64,000 bases of DNA from Petrosia ficiformis (GCA_947044365.1 OX345636.1:18888548-18952547), one strand, 5' to 3'. Counted from the stretch's first letter, positions 37,853 to 50,094 are shown. The notes: a model not told the origin generated them from the letters alone. Numbers and translations: made by a program.

Positions 37853-38401
37853 ATGTATATCCATAACAACTAACACGACCAATTAAATTACAATTTCCAC
37901 TACTGTACTGACCAATAAATTCGTTAGTAATTTTATTTTTGGCTAAATAATATACTGATAAAGGTGGGTGCACTACTAAACTGCAGTTTGTATCTCACAG
38001 TCGTTTTTAAAGCATAATATTTCTGAAACTCATCACTTTACATGAAGCAATTCAAATTGCAGGTGCAGTGTAGTCATGCAAACCACCCTCTCCCCTTTTA
38101 CAATCTAGTTGTCAAAAACAAAGGAGAGAGGCTGCCTCACCAGACTAGTACGTACACGATTATACTTAGGTGAATTTACATACAGTATATATGTGTAAGT
38201 GAGTGTAAGTGCATATTAATATTGTTGCTGACCTTATAGATTATTGATGTAACAATCAATGCTGAACCTCCCAGATACATCCAATTTGTGTTTGTGTTCC
38301 TCTGGACGTACAGCGTTAGATGTGGTAGTTAGATGACGCTGAACAAATAAGTTGATGAGGTTACTTCTTGAAAGAGATACAAATCTTGTTAGCAAAGACA
38401 T

Positions 38402-39456
38402 CTTCAATAGTCAAAAATAATTATTAATGTCATGAAAACTTATTAAAAAACCTGCTCAAATTTATGTGTAAACATGCGTGTCGTTAACCCAATTAACGGG
38501 TTGTACCGACATGTCAAAGTGCAAGTGACACGCAGTTCGAAAGTTCGTGACATGACGTTTGGGTAAACATCATGAATTATTCATAATTATTCATAATTAT
38601 TCATAATTATAAGCGATGCACGTGCACACTTCATTTGCTCATAAACATACAATCCACATTACCTGAACAAACCATGATTTATCTGTGCGATTCGGGAAAT
38701 GATTTATTATAACATTTTCATAAACAACATTATAATTAGCACATTCATTTACCATTTCCAGTATTAGAATTACCAATAGTGTATATTTTATATAATTGTT
38801 CTGTACATTTCAAATTTTATTCATATTAAATTAATAATTCGTTATAAATACAATAAACATTTCAATATCATTATATTAATTGTCCTCTCTTCAGTTGGAT
38901 TTAATGGGCATTGTTCAGAGTGAACTTGTCTATTTGAAAAAAAGAGTATCAATATGGAATTGACAAGTAACAACAAATTATAGATATGGATGATCATAAT
39001 AGTTATACAATATCAATAGCTATTGTTGCATACCTTGTTATGAACTCTTATATCCAGTGATTCATTTCACAATTACACTGTAATAACATAGAAGGTCATG
39101 ATTTGTGATCGGTTTATTAATAATACAAAGCGACTATAGCAGGGTTTATGCTAGCTATAGGATTTTTTTGTGAGGGATTCAATTGGAATTCGACCTGCAC
39201 CTCATCTCTTTATGGTTCAATAGTATAGTGTCTTATTTGATTTTCTTTTGATAGAGGAGTTGTTGTACTAGATACATACATGTTCAGCATAAATGTTTAA
39301 CTAGCCACTGGGCATTTTCCTAGTAAATACCTTTTGGGATGCTTCTATTAGTAATTCAAGCTATCATGCACATATGTCTAGAAACAAGATTAATCACATG
39401 GGAGTTTGTGGTTCATCTAAAAAAGAACAACTATGAACAACAAAAATTCAATATAC
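38402..39456. other. Intergenic between COX6A-like genes
   Basis: AT-rich with a short CATAATTATT triplication near 38575-38610 and no recognisable gene. It should include the promoter of COX6A-like gene 1 and could hold the missing last exon of COX6A-like gene 2, but I could not find a GDG-type exon. Confidence 0.45.
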
Positions 39457-40007
39457 CGTGGAATTGCATAGTAATACTGTTTTTGGGGGAGTGTTTTCAT
39501 TCCATGAGCTTGATCTTGACTAGAAGAATGAGATGTTGTAGAAAACATCTGTATAACACAAACAAGAAAAGACATTGATTGAAAAACACATTTTGTAGCC
39601 AATCATTGCTGTGTAGAAACATGTATTATAAGAAAATTATGTAAAGTCAGCTACATCAAGAACATTATACTTATGCATAGTAGCCATGCAACTATAATTA
39701 TTAGAGCTTGCACTTATTTATACATCTACATGGGTCATATGAGTGACCAAGAATATTTATATACCAAGCCAATGTTGAAATAGTGTTACACAACTTAATA
39801 GGTACCCAAAATAATCAATTGTACCAAACTGACCTTATAAAATGCTGTAGAAACAATCAATGTAGAGCCTCCAAAATATGCCCATTTCCAAAACTCAACT
39901 ACCGGTATTGTTTTTTGATGGAGAACATTCGAGTAAATGGTGGTGCTTGTGTTATACTGGTTATTGAAAACGCCTCTTGAAAAAAGAAACCTTGCAAGTG
40001 AATACAT
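39457..40007 (-). CDS. COX6A-like gene 2 (last exon not found)
   Basis: Exons 40007-39834 (58 codons) and 39548-39457 on the minus strand. The Met-started N-terminus MYSLARFLFSRGVFNN is amphipathic and Arg-containing, as in mitochondrial presequences. Then come FWKWAYFGGSTLIVSTAFYK (the single membrane span) and MFSTTSHSSSQ to YYYAIPR, matching the exon plan of gene 1, where the last residue before the splice is Trp. In COX6A this position is PWGDG. The exon encoding that end is not recognised downstream. Likely inner mitochondrial membrane, complex IV. The family call rests on length, topology and the IPW/IPR splice point only. Confidence 0.4.
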
Positions 40008-40754
40008 CTTCCAATACATCACATAGAATAAAATTACTATTAACATATCATGACTTATATAATAATTACAATTAACCTTTGTACTGCTATATAAGCTATA
40101 ATAATAATTATTATTATTACAATTACCCTTTGTACTTCCATATAAGGAATTGGAAGCTGCAAGACAGATCCAGACAATTCTATCAAATACACCTAATTAA
40201 ATTAAACTCACACCTCTGTGCTGAGATGTGTGCTAAATACTCCTCCTTTTTGATGAGCTAGCTAACTAGTAGATCTAGATTTATGAGTTTTTTTAGGGAT
40301 CTGAGGGATAAAAACTCTGGCTAGGAATTTTAATTAAGCCCCCTAGATAAAACTGTGTCAGTTTTATCCTGTGAGACTATAATTATTTATAATATTAAAC
40401 TAAATACGAATCCTTATTCTTAGTCATTACAAGGTGGGTAGGAAAATGTTTTGTGTACGTAGGGATCTCAACCTCAAGGAATGGGCTGAGCCGGTGTGTA
40501 GGAGTTGAATGCACTTCTGGCCTCACTTGTATACGGCAACCATGGCATGTTTGTTATAGGAAAGACTTTGTTGTTCAACTCCTGTCATGGAGTACTTTCT
40601 ACTTAGAATGAGTAAACACATTTTCATAAGTACATTTATAATTATAACGTTTGAACCAAATTATGTATTTCATATTTGTTTTTACTATTTCTTTTATTTT
40701 AAGTCTATTGGTACCGTAATCACGACACCTGCATGCTGGACTACTAATCATGCA

Positions 40755-40790
40755 GTAAGGGTTATGAGCAATATTGCTCATAACCCTTAC
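40755..40790. repeat. Perfect 36-bp palindrome
   Basis: GTAAGGGTTATGAGCAAT followed immediately by its exact complement, with no loop. It lies just upstream of the degraded retroelement. Function unknown. Confidence 0.95.
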
Positions 40791-41044
40791 TTGAGGAGGA
40801 CATCAGCCAGACAAGTGCAGATTCAAGCAAGCCAAATGTCTGAGTTTTGGCAAAGTACGTCACATTCAAAGAGTTTGTAGAATCTCCCAAAAGCCAGACA
40901 GGTCCTTTCAAAGGAAACCCGGAGACCACAAGTCTGAGCCATAAAGCAACTAATTGAGAGAGAGGAGGAAGCAGTTGAACTTCTAATAAACCAGCTAGGA
41001 GAGGGAAATAATCCATAACAATAGACTACGTAAGTTGAAAGGAA

Positions 41045-43196
41045 TCCTATACTAATGGAGTTAGATACAGGAGCAGCAGTCTCCATTCTGTCGTCAGCAA
41101 TTTGGACCACACTGTTCCTCAGTCGTTAGCTGAAGAAGACAAATACAGTACTGAAAACATTGTCAGGGGAGCGACTGCAACCGATAGGCTGTGCTGATGT
41201 TAATGTTCAATATAAATCTCAATACATTACCCTACCGATTTTAGTGTTGGAGGGTGAAGGACCTAATCTGTTCGGACGCAATTGGCTCTGACACATCCAG
41301 ATTGACTGGAAAGGAATACATAAGTGGAAGAGAATAGATTGCTCACAACATTAGTTCGTCATGAGAAGATATTTCAAGCAGGGTTAGGGAGAGTGAAGAA
41401 TTTCAAAGCAAAGATACATGTTGATTTTGATGCTACTCCAAAGTTCTTTAAAGCACGCCCTGTTCTTACTCAATGAAAGTAAGGATAGAAGAATTGAACA
41501 GACTATTGTCATTGGGAATTTTAAAACTTGTATAATTCTCAGAGTGGGCCACTCCAATTGTACCTGTACTGAAACAGGACCATTCCGTAAGCAGACACCA
41601 TGAATGTGGTCAATAACAGAGGAGGAAACGTTCCAAAACCCAGAAAAATTAATGTCATCAAAACTATTGCTCCGTTTTGATCCCTCTCTCGAAGTAATCC
41701 TAGCGTGTGATGCTTCGAATTATGGAATTAGAGCAGTTCTTGCTCATCATTTACCCGACGGGGCAGAGAAGCCCATAGGCTTTGCATAGCGCACTCTCTC
41801 AGATACCGAAAAACGATATTCTCAACTCAAAAAGGAAGGATTAGCCTGTATTTTTGGAATAAAAAAGTTCCACTCGTGTCTATTTGGACACCCTTTTACA
41901 TTGTATACAGACAATCTACCATTAAAATCACTCTTTTGTGAAAAGCGACTAGTACCTCCCCTAGCAGCTGGACGAATTCAGAGATGGGCACTGATACTAG
42001 CAAACTATGAGTACAAGATATTATTTCGTCCAACTAACTCACACAGTAATGCAGATGCGTTGAGCAGATTGCCAAGTCCAACAGCGTCATTGAAGAACCA
42101 GTACCAACTGAATTAATTTTGCTATGAAAAAGATGCCACTTACTGGAGAAAGTATCAAGAATTGGACACAAAAGGATCCAATCTTATCTCGTGTGTACAA
42201 GTACATTCAAAATTGTTGGCCAAATCAATGTCCAGAGGAGTTGCAGCAGTTAGTGAGATGGATGTCAGAGTTATTTACCTTAAATGGGTGTATTTTGTTT
42301 GATTCAAGAATTTTAGTGCCACCACCAGGAGGAAATCAATTATTGCTAGAATTGCACATCCAGGAATTAGCCAAATGAGAAGTCTAGCCAGGATGTACCT
42401 TTGGTGGCCGGGGATGGATACATAGATAGAGAAGGAATATAGTCAAAGGATGCTTGAAATGTCAGGAGAATCAGAGAGACATACCATCAGCACCTCTAAA
42501 GCCGTGGTCTTGACGAAGCAGACCATGGAACAGACTTCATATCGATTATTTTTAAACTCAATGTTCTTACTTATTATTGATGCTCATTCAAAGTGGGTAG
42601 AGATATTCAAAACCTCTTTCACTACTTCAGCTGCCACTACTGTTAAGGAGTACATTTGCTCAGTTTGGTATTCGGCTCAAACCATCGTGTCTGACAACAG
42701 TAGCTGCCTTTACAAGGTACAATAAAATTGAAACTAGCAAGGTTTTTATTCAATTATTGAATAACACCTCATAGTACCACACACGTCTTCTTCAGAGTTA
42801 ATGACTTGTTTTGATTTATTACAACCCCAGTTGAAATCGAAAGTTATCGGAAAAAAAAGAAGCAAAAGCAGTTATTTGATAGACAGACACACTAAGGATA
42901 GAGATTTTGTTGTCGGTGATCTGGTCTATGTACGTAATTTTTCCAAGGAAAGTCCAAGAAAATGCATACCTGGTACTATCGTACAATGTCAAGGTAATGT
43001 AGTGCATCTTCAAGATTCGAATAACATTGTAAAAAGGCACAATAATCAAATGCATCATTGTATGTGTGATTATATTCCAGAAATTGAAGTTTCACTGGAA
43101 CAGACTCCAATTCCAGTGGAACAACCTCATAATGAAAGATATCCTACCAGGAATAGACGACCTCCACGACGGTTTGACAAAGAGTCCTGGCATTAA
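41045..43196 (+). pseudogene. Degraded Ty3/gypsy retrotransposon pol
   Basis: Plus-strand fragments in pol order: aspartic protease ELDTGAAVSIL (about 41055); start of reverse transcriptase ATPKFFKARPVL, then FSEWATPIVPVLKQDHS (about 41535-41590); a jump that removes the whole YxDD catalytic core; the RNase H region FDPSLEVILACDASNYG and TLYTDNLPLKSLF to SNADALSRLP (41675-42090); integrase pieces LYLWWPGMD-like and LLIIDAHSKWVEIF; and the C-terminal DRHTKDRDFVVGDLVYVRNF module with HRRN-like basic end (42880-43190). Many stops and frame changes. Gag is not recognisable and no LTR pair was found. Inactive remnant. Confidence 0.8.
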
Positions 43197-43505
43197 GAGA
43201 GGGGAGAACTATGATAACCTGATACATACATGTGTATGAATTATTAGGGTATTTTCCGTATTAATGGTATATCTCGTATTTGTATGGTTGTAATGGTTAT
43301 TTAAGTGCTGATTTTATTAATTTTTAATATATAATGAAAATCTAGTTGATTAATGACCATAACGTTACAGACTGTACTCCATTTCAAGCTGTATTTCGAC
43401 AGTGATAGCCTTTAAACAAATCAAGTTGTGTTTCCATGTACTCTTTTGAAAACAGAAGTCTTCAGAAAGTGGCGAAAATAGTAACACAATAAAATTACTA
43501 TTTAA

Positions 43506-44104
43506 GGTTGTACTAGGGGGAGAGGTAGATGAAACTCCAATCACGTCTAGTCTTGCCAGCTTCTTGCTGCATACAATCTGGTTCAATTCTGTATCTTTTG
43601 GAAGCCACACCCAGTCGGGGGTATAATTATTGGGCCTAAATGTTTTCACTGATAGTTTATTTTCAGAAACAAAGCTAAACACACCCTTCGGATGGTGGAG
43701 GGTGCGGTAGGCGGGGTAACTGTAGTTGCTCTCTGAGAAAGATCGGAGTTTGATAGTGTCTAGAAAGGTAAATTTTATGGTTTCAGTGAAAAGCTACAGA
43801 ATTCAGCTTTCTTCAGCCTCTTGTAACTTTAAAAGTAAAATGAATTTGCAGAAAACGGCTTTGTAACTTTTCTCAAAATACATTGTACTTGGTGCACGCC
43901 ATGTATGGTGGGCGTGGCTTTTGTGGTTTTGTACTTATGTTAATTGGAAAAATGGCGATTTTAACCATATTTCCTCAATTACAGGACAATATAAAGCTGA
44001 ATAGAAGATATGAAGGTTGTTATTACACAAGGTTAGTCTCATATTATATAATATTTCATTTTGAAACTGATTGGAGTTGCATCCGACCACTCACTAGTAC
44101 TACC
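43506..44104. mobile_element. TTAA-type MITE, copy 2
   Basis: 599-bp copy of the family at 277-889, flanked by TTAA (43502-43505 and 44105-44108). Ends GGTTGTACTAGGGGG and GTACTACC. More diverged than copies 1 and 3. Confidence 0.78.
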
Positions 44105-44108
44105 TTAA

Positions 44109-44746
44109 GAAGAATAGAAAAGAGCATGGAGACATAACTTACCTTTTATTGAAGTAAAAATGAGAGAGTGGATAGATGGATAGGTAGGTAGCAAATAGAG
44201 TTTTCTGGAAGAGAGAAGAAAGAATATGCAAATTAACATTATAGACAAATGAAATTATTAATAGGTTATGCATGAATTACATGGGCATGTATGGGAACAA
44301 GAATCACCTGTTGTTTAGTCTTCATCCATCTATCCACATCCTTCGCATCTTGGTCCTGGGTCCCTCCCCGGTACATGCAGAATCTTCTTCGTCTTGAGAT
44401 CGATGACATGCACAATCTTATGATAGGCAGCTCAAATTCCTGCACGTGCAACATGTCAGGGAGCATGCATGCTTGCTCATTCTCGCCAGGGAGGTGTGAG
44501 AGGATGCAAACACATAATATTATGAGAACATGAATTAAAATAAACTATGAATATCATTACAATTAATTACCATTCAAGCTTTAGTGGCTTAGTGCCTTCA
44601 TTATATAATGTTATTGCACATGGGTTCCATTTTTATGCATGAGTCTTTTTGCCAGTACTATGTGGAATAGTTATCCTTCCCCCTTTTACTCGAATATCCT
44701 GTTAGACACAAAATAAGGCATAATTATTATGTAATTAATTAATGAG
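44109..44746. other. Intergenic, MITE to AKR pseudogene
   Basis: A minus-strand open stretch at 44266-44466 (Arg-rich SISRRRRFCMYRG) is not recognisable and has no supporting splice or homology signal. Otherwise nothing seen. Confidence 0.4.
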
Positions 44747-46071
44747 TCAAAATGAAAACTTCTCATCAGCTTGAGTATCCCACATTTCCTCAAGTTTAAA
44801 CTCAGCCTTTACAAAACGAGTTAAAGGAAACAGTCTCATGTTTTTATCACATGATACAAGTCTTCTTATATCCTCAGGAGTCAGTGATATCGTCATAGCT
44901 TGAAGATTTTCTTTAATGCGAGACTCAGTATGAGACTTTGGAATCACTCTCATTCCAAGATTCAGTAGAAATGATATACAAACCTATAATTACAAAATTA
45001 TTGTCATCACTCCACAGTATGCTGTGCAACATGAATAAATCATAGATTGTGAGCTAGATATTATGATTGTGCTATCATAATAGCTACTCACTGAAGGAAG
45101 TCTTCTGTACCATAGTGGGCTAACACTGGATGTGACCATAGATGAGAAATGGGCCATTATAGGTTTGGTCAATCGCTTACATTTAAACACTTGCTATAAT
45201 ATTATACTTGGCCTTTTTTACTGGGAGCAAAATAAATTTGGTGTCTGGAAAGAGCTTGGAGGCTTCCTAGAGAGTTGTTTTTTTGTACAATATAGCTAAA
45301 TAATTAATGTTTAAAGGTAAGAAGTTGATCAAAATTCTAAGTGCACAGACAGTCACTTTCATCATATTTTCAGTTCCATTTTTCAAGGACTTTTCTGTAA
45401 TGATGAACAATAATATTAATTATTATCAAGTTGCCTACTGTCCGTTTTGATGCCTTATATCTTGTATAATTGTAGCAAAGAAAAACTTAACACAAGGATA
45501 GTACAAACACTCTTTGCATTGCGGTTAAATAGACAGTATGTATGAAAAGGCAGATGATTGCTTAAAAGGGGAGATATGTAAAAGTACTTATCTTCCTATC
45601 TGTAACAAACCAAAACACAATGTCTTCCAATACAAGTTGGCAGGGATAATCTTGTGTTGCCAGACACTTCTCCATAAAATGGGGACAAAATAAGACATTG
45701 AATATGAAATACATACCTGAGCAGCAGTGACATTATATTTTCCCGCCAAATCTTTAACAAGAGGATCATCAAGGAGTACATTAATTTTCTTTCCAGGCGA
45801 TCCCAATGGAGCATATGCCTCTAAAACAATGCCTATTACAATTATAATTATCAGTAGCTAACAAGCTACAATTATACATTCTAATTTACATAGGAGAGTT
45901 AATCATGAGATAAAAAATAATTATATAAAACTTGTGCTGTAAATTGCTTCTATGTTACATTGCAAGGTTTTAAATAATTATTCCTGTTTGCTAAAGGAAG
46001 TTATGAGGATTGACAAGTTGCCATTGATTATTTTTGCTTGAGGGAAAAAGATAATAAAGCTAATTAAACGA

Positions 46072-46447
46072 GGAAAAAGTATCCCTATGCCTGCTTTGTG
46101 GTGTCCAGCATTCAGTAATTATGGCTGACTTTATCATGCCTGAAACACAACAGCCTACTATAGTTATTATTTCGATATTAAGGACCAGCTATTAGTTCCA
46201 ATTTCTACATAAACTAGTAAAGCTACAGTTTTCTTTCTGCTGCTCTGTACTAGTCTGTAGAACTTGAGCGAGTGTTCTATTACGCGCCACGCCCATTAAT
46301 TGACCGAGCCCCCGGGAAGACGTAACCTCCTTAACTACGTATACAATACTCGCGTAAGTGACACAAGAATATATATATATATATATAAACATACATCGAA
46401 CCCGTGGGAAAGCAATTATAGGGATGGCCCTACGGGCCATAAAAACA
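46072..46447. mobile_element. GGCCCGTAGGGCC-family MITE, full length, reverse
   Basis: Starts AGTATCCCTATGCCTGCTTT and ends GGGATGGCCCTACGGGCCAT. The interior carries CCATTAATTGACCGAGCCCC and a TATATA run. Best uninterrupted copy in the window, inside the AKR-5 intron. Confidence 0.78.
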
Positions 46448-46667
46448 CTATGAATTTCAGTATTGATTTAACTCAGAAAAACATTCATATATTTATATAA
46501 TATAATTATTAGTTTCAATTTGGAGTATACCTCATGTATGGTGACAACAATATTCATGGATGTTGATAGTTATGCATGATGAGTGTGACAAAGTATAGAG
46601 TAGCAGCATTAACACTATATACTAAAGTGTAGTTATGTATATATATGTACTTACCTTTTTGTTATGG

Positions 46668-47770
46668 CCCGTAGGGCCATCCCTATAATTGCTTTCCACG
46701 GGGTTTAATGTATATGTTTGTGTCACTTGCGCGACTATGCGTTGTATACGTAGTTAACACTTACAGTTTCGTAACCCGGGGGCTTTTGAAAAAAAGAATG
46801 AATTAATTTTAATAATAATTCCAACCACACCTACCATGGATGTAATATACTGATTGCGAGGTGTGGCTCAGCATCTCATTAAAATCAAAACCTTCGTTGC
46901 AAATGAATACAGGCAATTTGCAGCTTTCTCCAACTTCTGGAGCAATCTAACACTCACCTCAACCTTGCTTACCAATTACTGCAAGCACAGCATCTACTCA
47001 AGTCTGCACACGAACGCTATTTGTCACTTATTCTCCCAACATCCCTTTCTCTCTCGCTAGAACCAGCTAGAAACCCAAGTCTATACATCACACAAACATC
47101 AACATAACGTTCTACTCTCCTTTCACTTTTTTTTTTTTTTTTTTTTTTTTTTTAAGTACCCTAAGCTAACTTCAAAGTAACATCAAAGGGCGGACACTTG
47201 AATCAAAGCACCGCTAGACCACATCCAACGAAGCGTGGGCGTTTTGAACAATAGAATGCCGACATGCCGCCACCACATTGGTATACTCTTGTAATCTACA
47301 GTAATTTGGGGTGTGGTACATCCAAGACCCAGCCATTGCAGTGAAATTTAGCAATGTAATAAATAGGTGTGGTACTTCCTATCTGACAGGATGTTGTAAA
47401 ATTACAACACTAAAAAACTGAAAGTGTTATGGAAGTTGCGTCATTCCCGGGGGCTCGGTCAATTAATGGGCGTGGCGCGTAAAAGAACGCGCGATCAAGC
47501 TCTACACACCAGCAGAAAGGAAGCTGTTGAGCTTACGTAGCAACTGGAACTAATAGCTGGCTATTCTGCCTGAAATATATTCCTAAAGTTCTACAAAGTC
47601 CTTTGAAAGGTCAGGAGAGTAGATAATCAAAATAATAACTATAATAAGCTGTTGTCTTTCATGCTTGATAAAGTCAGCCATGATTACTGAATTCTGCACA
47701 CCACAAAGCAGTCATATCTTCACTTAAATTTGTAATCATAGGGATGTTTTTTTCTCTATATACACTTGTT
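46668..47770. mobile_element. GGCCCGTAGGGCC-family MITE split by a nested element
   Basis: The left part, 46668-46756, begins TATGGCCCGTAGGGCCATCC and stops at GTAGTTAA. The right part, 47428-47770, resumes GGAAGTTGCGTCATTCCCGG and ends ATCATAGGGATG. The break is the nested insertion at 46757-47427. Confidence 0.75.
46757..47427. mobile_element. Nested element, PIF/Harbinger-like ends
   Basis: Inserted in the MITE at GTAGTTAA. Ends CACTTACAGTTT and AAACTGAAAGTG are inverted with one mismatch; flanks TTAA and TTAT suggest a 3-4 bp duplication (TTA type). It contains a T run of about 27 bases (47127-47153) and no recognisable gene. Confidence 0.55.
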
Positions 47771-48165
47771 TACAGTATTCTCTCAGTTTTGGTTGCTGAA
47801 AGTAAAGATGACACTCCACTGTATGTATTAAAAGCATGAAGAGTAAACCTGCATGTGTTTATTTTATACCTTGAATAACAGCAGGAACTATCTTTGCTGT
47901 TTCTAAAAGTTTCTCAGTTTTCGTGATAGTGAAGTTTGATAATCCTATTGCCTTCACTAAACCTTTATTAACTAATGATTTCATTGCCAAAAATAATAAG
48001 TATCATGTGAACTATCTCGGCATTGTAAACTACAGTAATAGTAATACCTTCCAAGTCCCAGCCAATAATTGAGGATCGTATCCCACTAAGTATGGCGTGC
48101 CGTTTGTCTCAAAATTCATGCAAGTCGTTACTTGTGAACTATGCGGTATTTACACTTGTACGTTT

Positions 48166-48800
48166 GATCGATATTTGTTACTTTTGTTCGATATTTATAA
48201 ATAACTGTTAGTTTTGATCGATATTTATCAATAACTGTTACTTTTGATCGATATTTATAAATAACTGTTACTTTTGATCGATATTTATAAATAACTGTTA
48301 CTTTTGATCGATATTTATAAATAACTGTTACTTTTGATCGATATTTATAAATAACGGTTACTTTTGATCGATATTTATCAATAACTGTTAAATAACTGTT
48401 ACTTTTGATCGATATTTATAAATAGCTGTTACTTTTGATTGATATTTGATCGATATTTATAAATAACTGTTACTTTTGATCATATTTGTTACTTTTGTTC
48501 GATATTTATAAATAACTGTTAGTTTTGATCGATATTTATAAATAGCTGTTACTTTTGATTGATATTTATAAATAACGGTTACTTTTGATCGATATTTATA
48601 AATAGCTGTTACTTTTGATTGATATTTATAAATAACGGTTACTTTTGATCGATATTTATAAATAACTGTTACTTTTGATCGATATTTGTAAATAACTGTT
48701 ACTTTTGATCGATATTTGTAAATAACAGTTACCTTTGTTTGATATTTATAAATAACTGTTGCTTTCGATTGATATTTATAAATAACTGCTAATAATGCTT
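48166..48800. repeat. 30-bp minisatellite in the left TIR
   Basis: About 20 units close to GATCGATATTTATAAATAAC followed by TGTTACTTTT. Some units carry a TTGATTG variant or partial deletions. The minus-strand open frame across it (48457-48822) is only the translated repeat. The same unit in inverted orientation forms the right-end array at 54001-54222, with about seven units. Confidence 0.95.
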
Positions 48801-48930
48801 GTAAAACAGTTACTTTGATCATAATTATACAATTAGTTAATTTAGGCTTAGTAAATTTTTAACAAATGGCAGTAAGAAGGTTAGTAGTCAATCCAATAAA
48901 AAAATTATGATACAGTTTTGTCTGCTCTAG

Positions 48931-50094
48931 GTCTACAGTAGGAAGACCTCGTGTTGAGATAAATATAGAAGACATAGAATTTCTCCGAAGCTTAAAATTC
49001 AATTGGGTCCGAATTGGTGGTATCCTTGGGATAAGTCGTGCCACTTTATATCGTAGGTTAGATGAATTTGGTATTTCAAGAATTACATCATACTCTAACA
49101 TTAGTGATAGTGACCTTGACCGTTTAATTTATCACATTAAAACTGATCATCCTCATGATGGTGAACGGTTTATGAATGGCATTTGTCAGCACTTGGTATA
49201 CATGTACCAAGAGCAAGATTACGTGCTTCAATTCATAGGGTGGATCCTATCAATACAGCTTTAAAGAGAAGTATAGTTGTTAGAAGGAGGGTTTACCATG
49301 TAAGTGGTCCCAATGCTGTTTGGCACATCGATGGGAACCACAAATTAATTAGATGGAGGATGGTTATTCATGGTGGTGTGGATGGATACTCACGAACTAT
49401 AGTGTACCTGAAATGTGCTCAGAATAATCGAGCTGATACAGTAATGGTTGCCTTTAATGAAGCTGTTGATGAATATGGCTTACCTGAACGTGTTCGCTCT
49501 GATCTTGGAGGCGAAAATGTAGAGGTGTGGAGATTCATGATAGAACAACATTCGTCTGAATCCAGTGTAATTACAGGTTCATCCACACATAACGAACGTA
49601 TAGAAAGGTTATGGAGGGATGTGACAAGGTCTGTTGGTTCTTACTTTTATGCTACATTCCAAGAATTAGAATTAAATGGTCATTTAGATGTTTTAAATGA
49701 AATTGATATGTTTTGTTTACATTACACTTACATCCCAAGACTAAATCATTTTTTAAAGGTGTTCACAGAATGTTGGAACAATCACTCATTGTCTAGCGAG
49801 CATAATCAAACACCCAATCAACTATATGTACAAGGAATTGTTCACCAACAAAATCAGCCAAATTTTACCCAAATAGTGGGACAGTCTCGAAATCTTACTT
49901 TGCCTGCAGTAAGAGATACAGTTACAGTTCCAGGAGGAACATTTCAGCCATGCAGAGCACTCATGACTTCATTAAATGCTGTCATCAATACAACAACTTC
50001 AGGTGTTGAAGACAATTGTAAAAGTACATATATACAAGTTGTTAACATTGTTGGATCTCATTTGCAATTTGGTTGCAATAATTGTGCTGAATAG
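48931..50094 (+). CDS. Integrase-like DDE transposase (frameshifted)
   Basis: Catalyses element excision and integration. The frame beginning after a CTCTAG acceptor-like site encodes TVGRPRVEINI, a helix-turn-helix WVRIGGILGISRATLYRRL and SDLDRLIYHIKTDHPHDGER. Near 49180 one base is missing (GGCATTTG where GGC-CAT-TTG would keep the frame), and the next frame runs 49183-50094. That part holds SALGIHVPRARLRASIHRVD and the RNase H-fold catalytic triad: Asp in VWHIDGNHK, Asp in RSDLGGEN, and Glu about 34 residues later in NERIERLWRD. Similar integrase-core proteins are widespread in sponges, cnidarians and fish (established knowledge; names not verified). An upstream ATG at 48866 could be a short first exon. 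Probably inactive as read. Confidence 0.85.

Larger units (their letters stand above)
35543..38143. mobile_element. Pair of about 400-bp inverted repeats enclosing a COX6A-like exon
   Basis: The left arm, about 35543-35940, starts TAGTCTGGTGAGGC. The right arm is its complement, 38143 back to about 37955, continuing at 36905-36745 after an interruption of about 1050 bp. Shared internal landmarks are GGTGCAC/GTGCACC, AAACTGCAGTTT and GTTGATGCTTGCTGAC. It is either one element that took in the enclosed exon or two inverted copies of one MITE. No clear target duplication was found. Confidence 0.6.
36503..38401 (-). pseudogene. COX6A-like gene 1, frameshifted and incomplete
   Basis: Two exons on the minus strand: 38401-38233 and 36603-36503. 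They give a Met-started presequence-like, Ser/Arg-rich N-terminus (MSLLTRFVSLSRSN), then WMYLGGSALIVTSIIYK (one membrane span) and VFSTAQHQLDYAG to FNRAIPW. This is the layout of cytochrome c oxidase subunit 6A, where PWGDG should follow. Exon 1 is 169 nt: the frame before HKHK and the frame of WMYLGG differ by one base near 38280, so it is frameshifted or a read error. No last exon was found. The intron and 3' side are filled with inverted-repeat elements. Family call moderate. Confidence 0.45.
44747..47987 (-). pseudogene. Aldo-keto reductase 5, truncated
   Basis: Three AKR exons on the minus strand: exon 6 at 47987-47870 ([20 protein letters not shown] to VPAVIQ), exon 8 at 45832-45717 (GIVLEAYAPLGSPGKK to NVTAAQ) and exon 9 at 44983-44747 (VCISFLLNLGMRVIPKSHTE to a stop). 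Exon 7 was not found in the transposon-filled intron. Exon 6 is preceded by TTTTTGG instead of an AG acceptor. Exons 1-5 with the whole catalytic tetrad are missing, and the 6.2-kb transposon begins 103 bp upstream. It is the most diverged member of the family and opposite in orientation to the array. Confidence 0.8.

Noticed and set aside
44266..44466. Arg-rich minus-strand ORF of 66 codons
   Set aside because: No recognisable domain, no neighbouring exon in frame, and an equal open frame on the other strand.
47127..47153. T run taken as the tail of a processed retrocopy
   Set aside because: No coding sequence or target duplication fits a retrocopy; the run lies inside a nested inverted-repeat element.
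48166..48800. CRISPR-like regular repeat array
   Set aside because: Units are contiguous with no unique spacers and lie in a eukaryotic transposon end.
48457..48822. 121-codon minus-strand ORF with repeated YKYRSKVTV
   Set aside because: It is the translation of the 30-bp minisatellite (unit divisible by three), not a protein gene.
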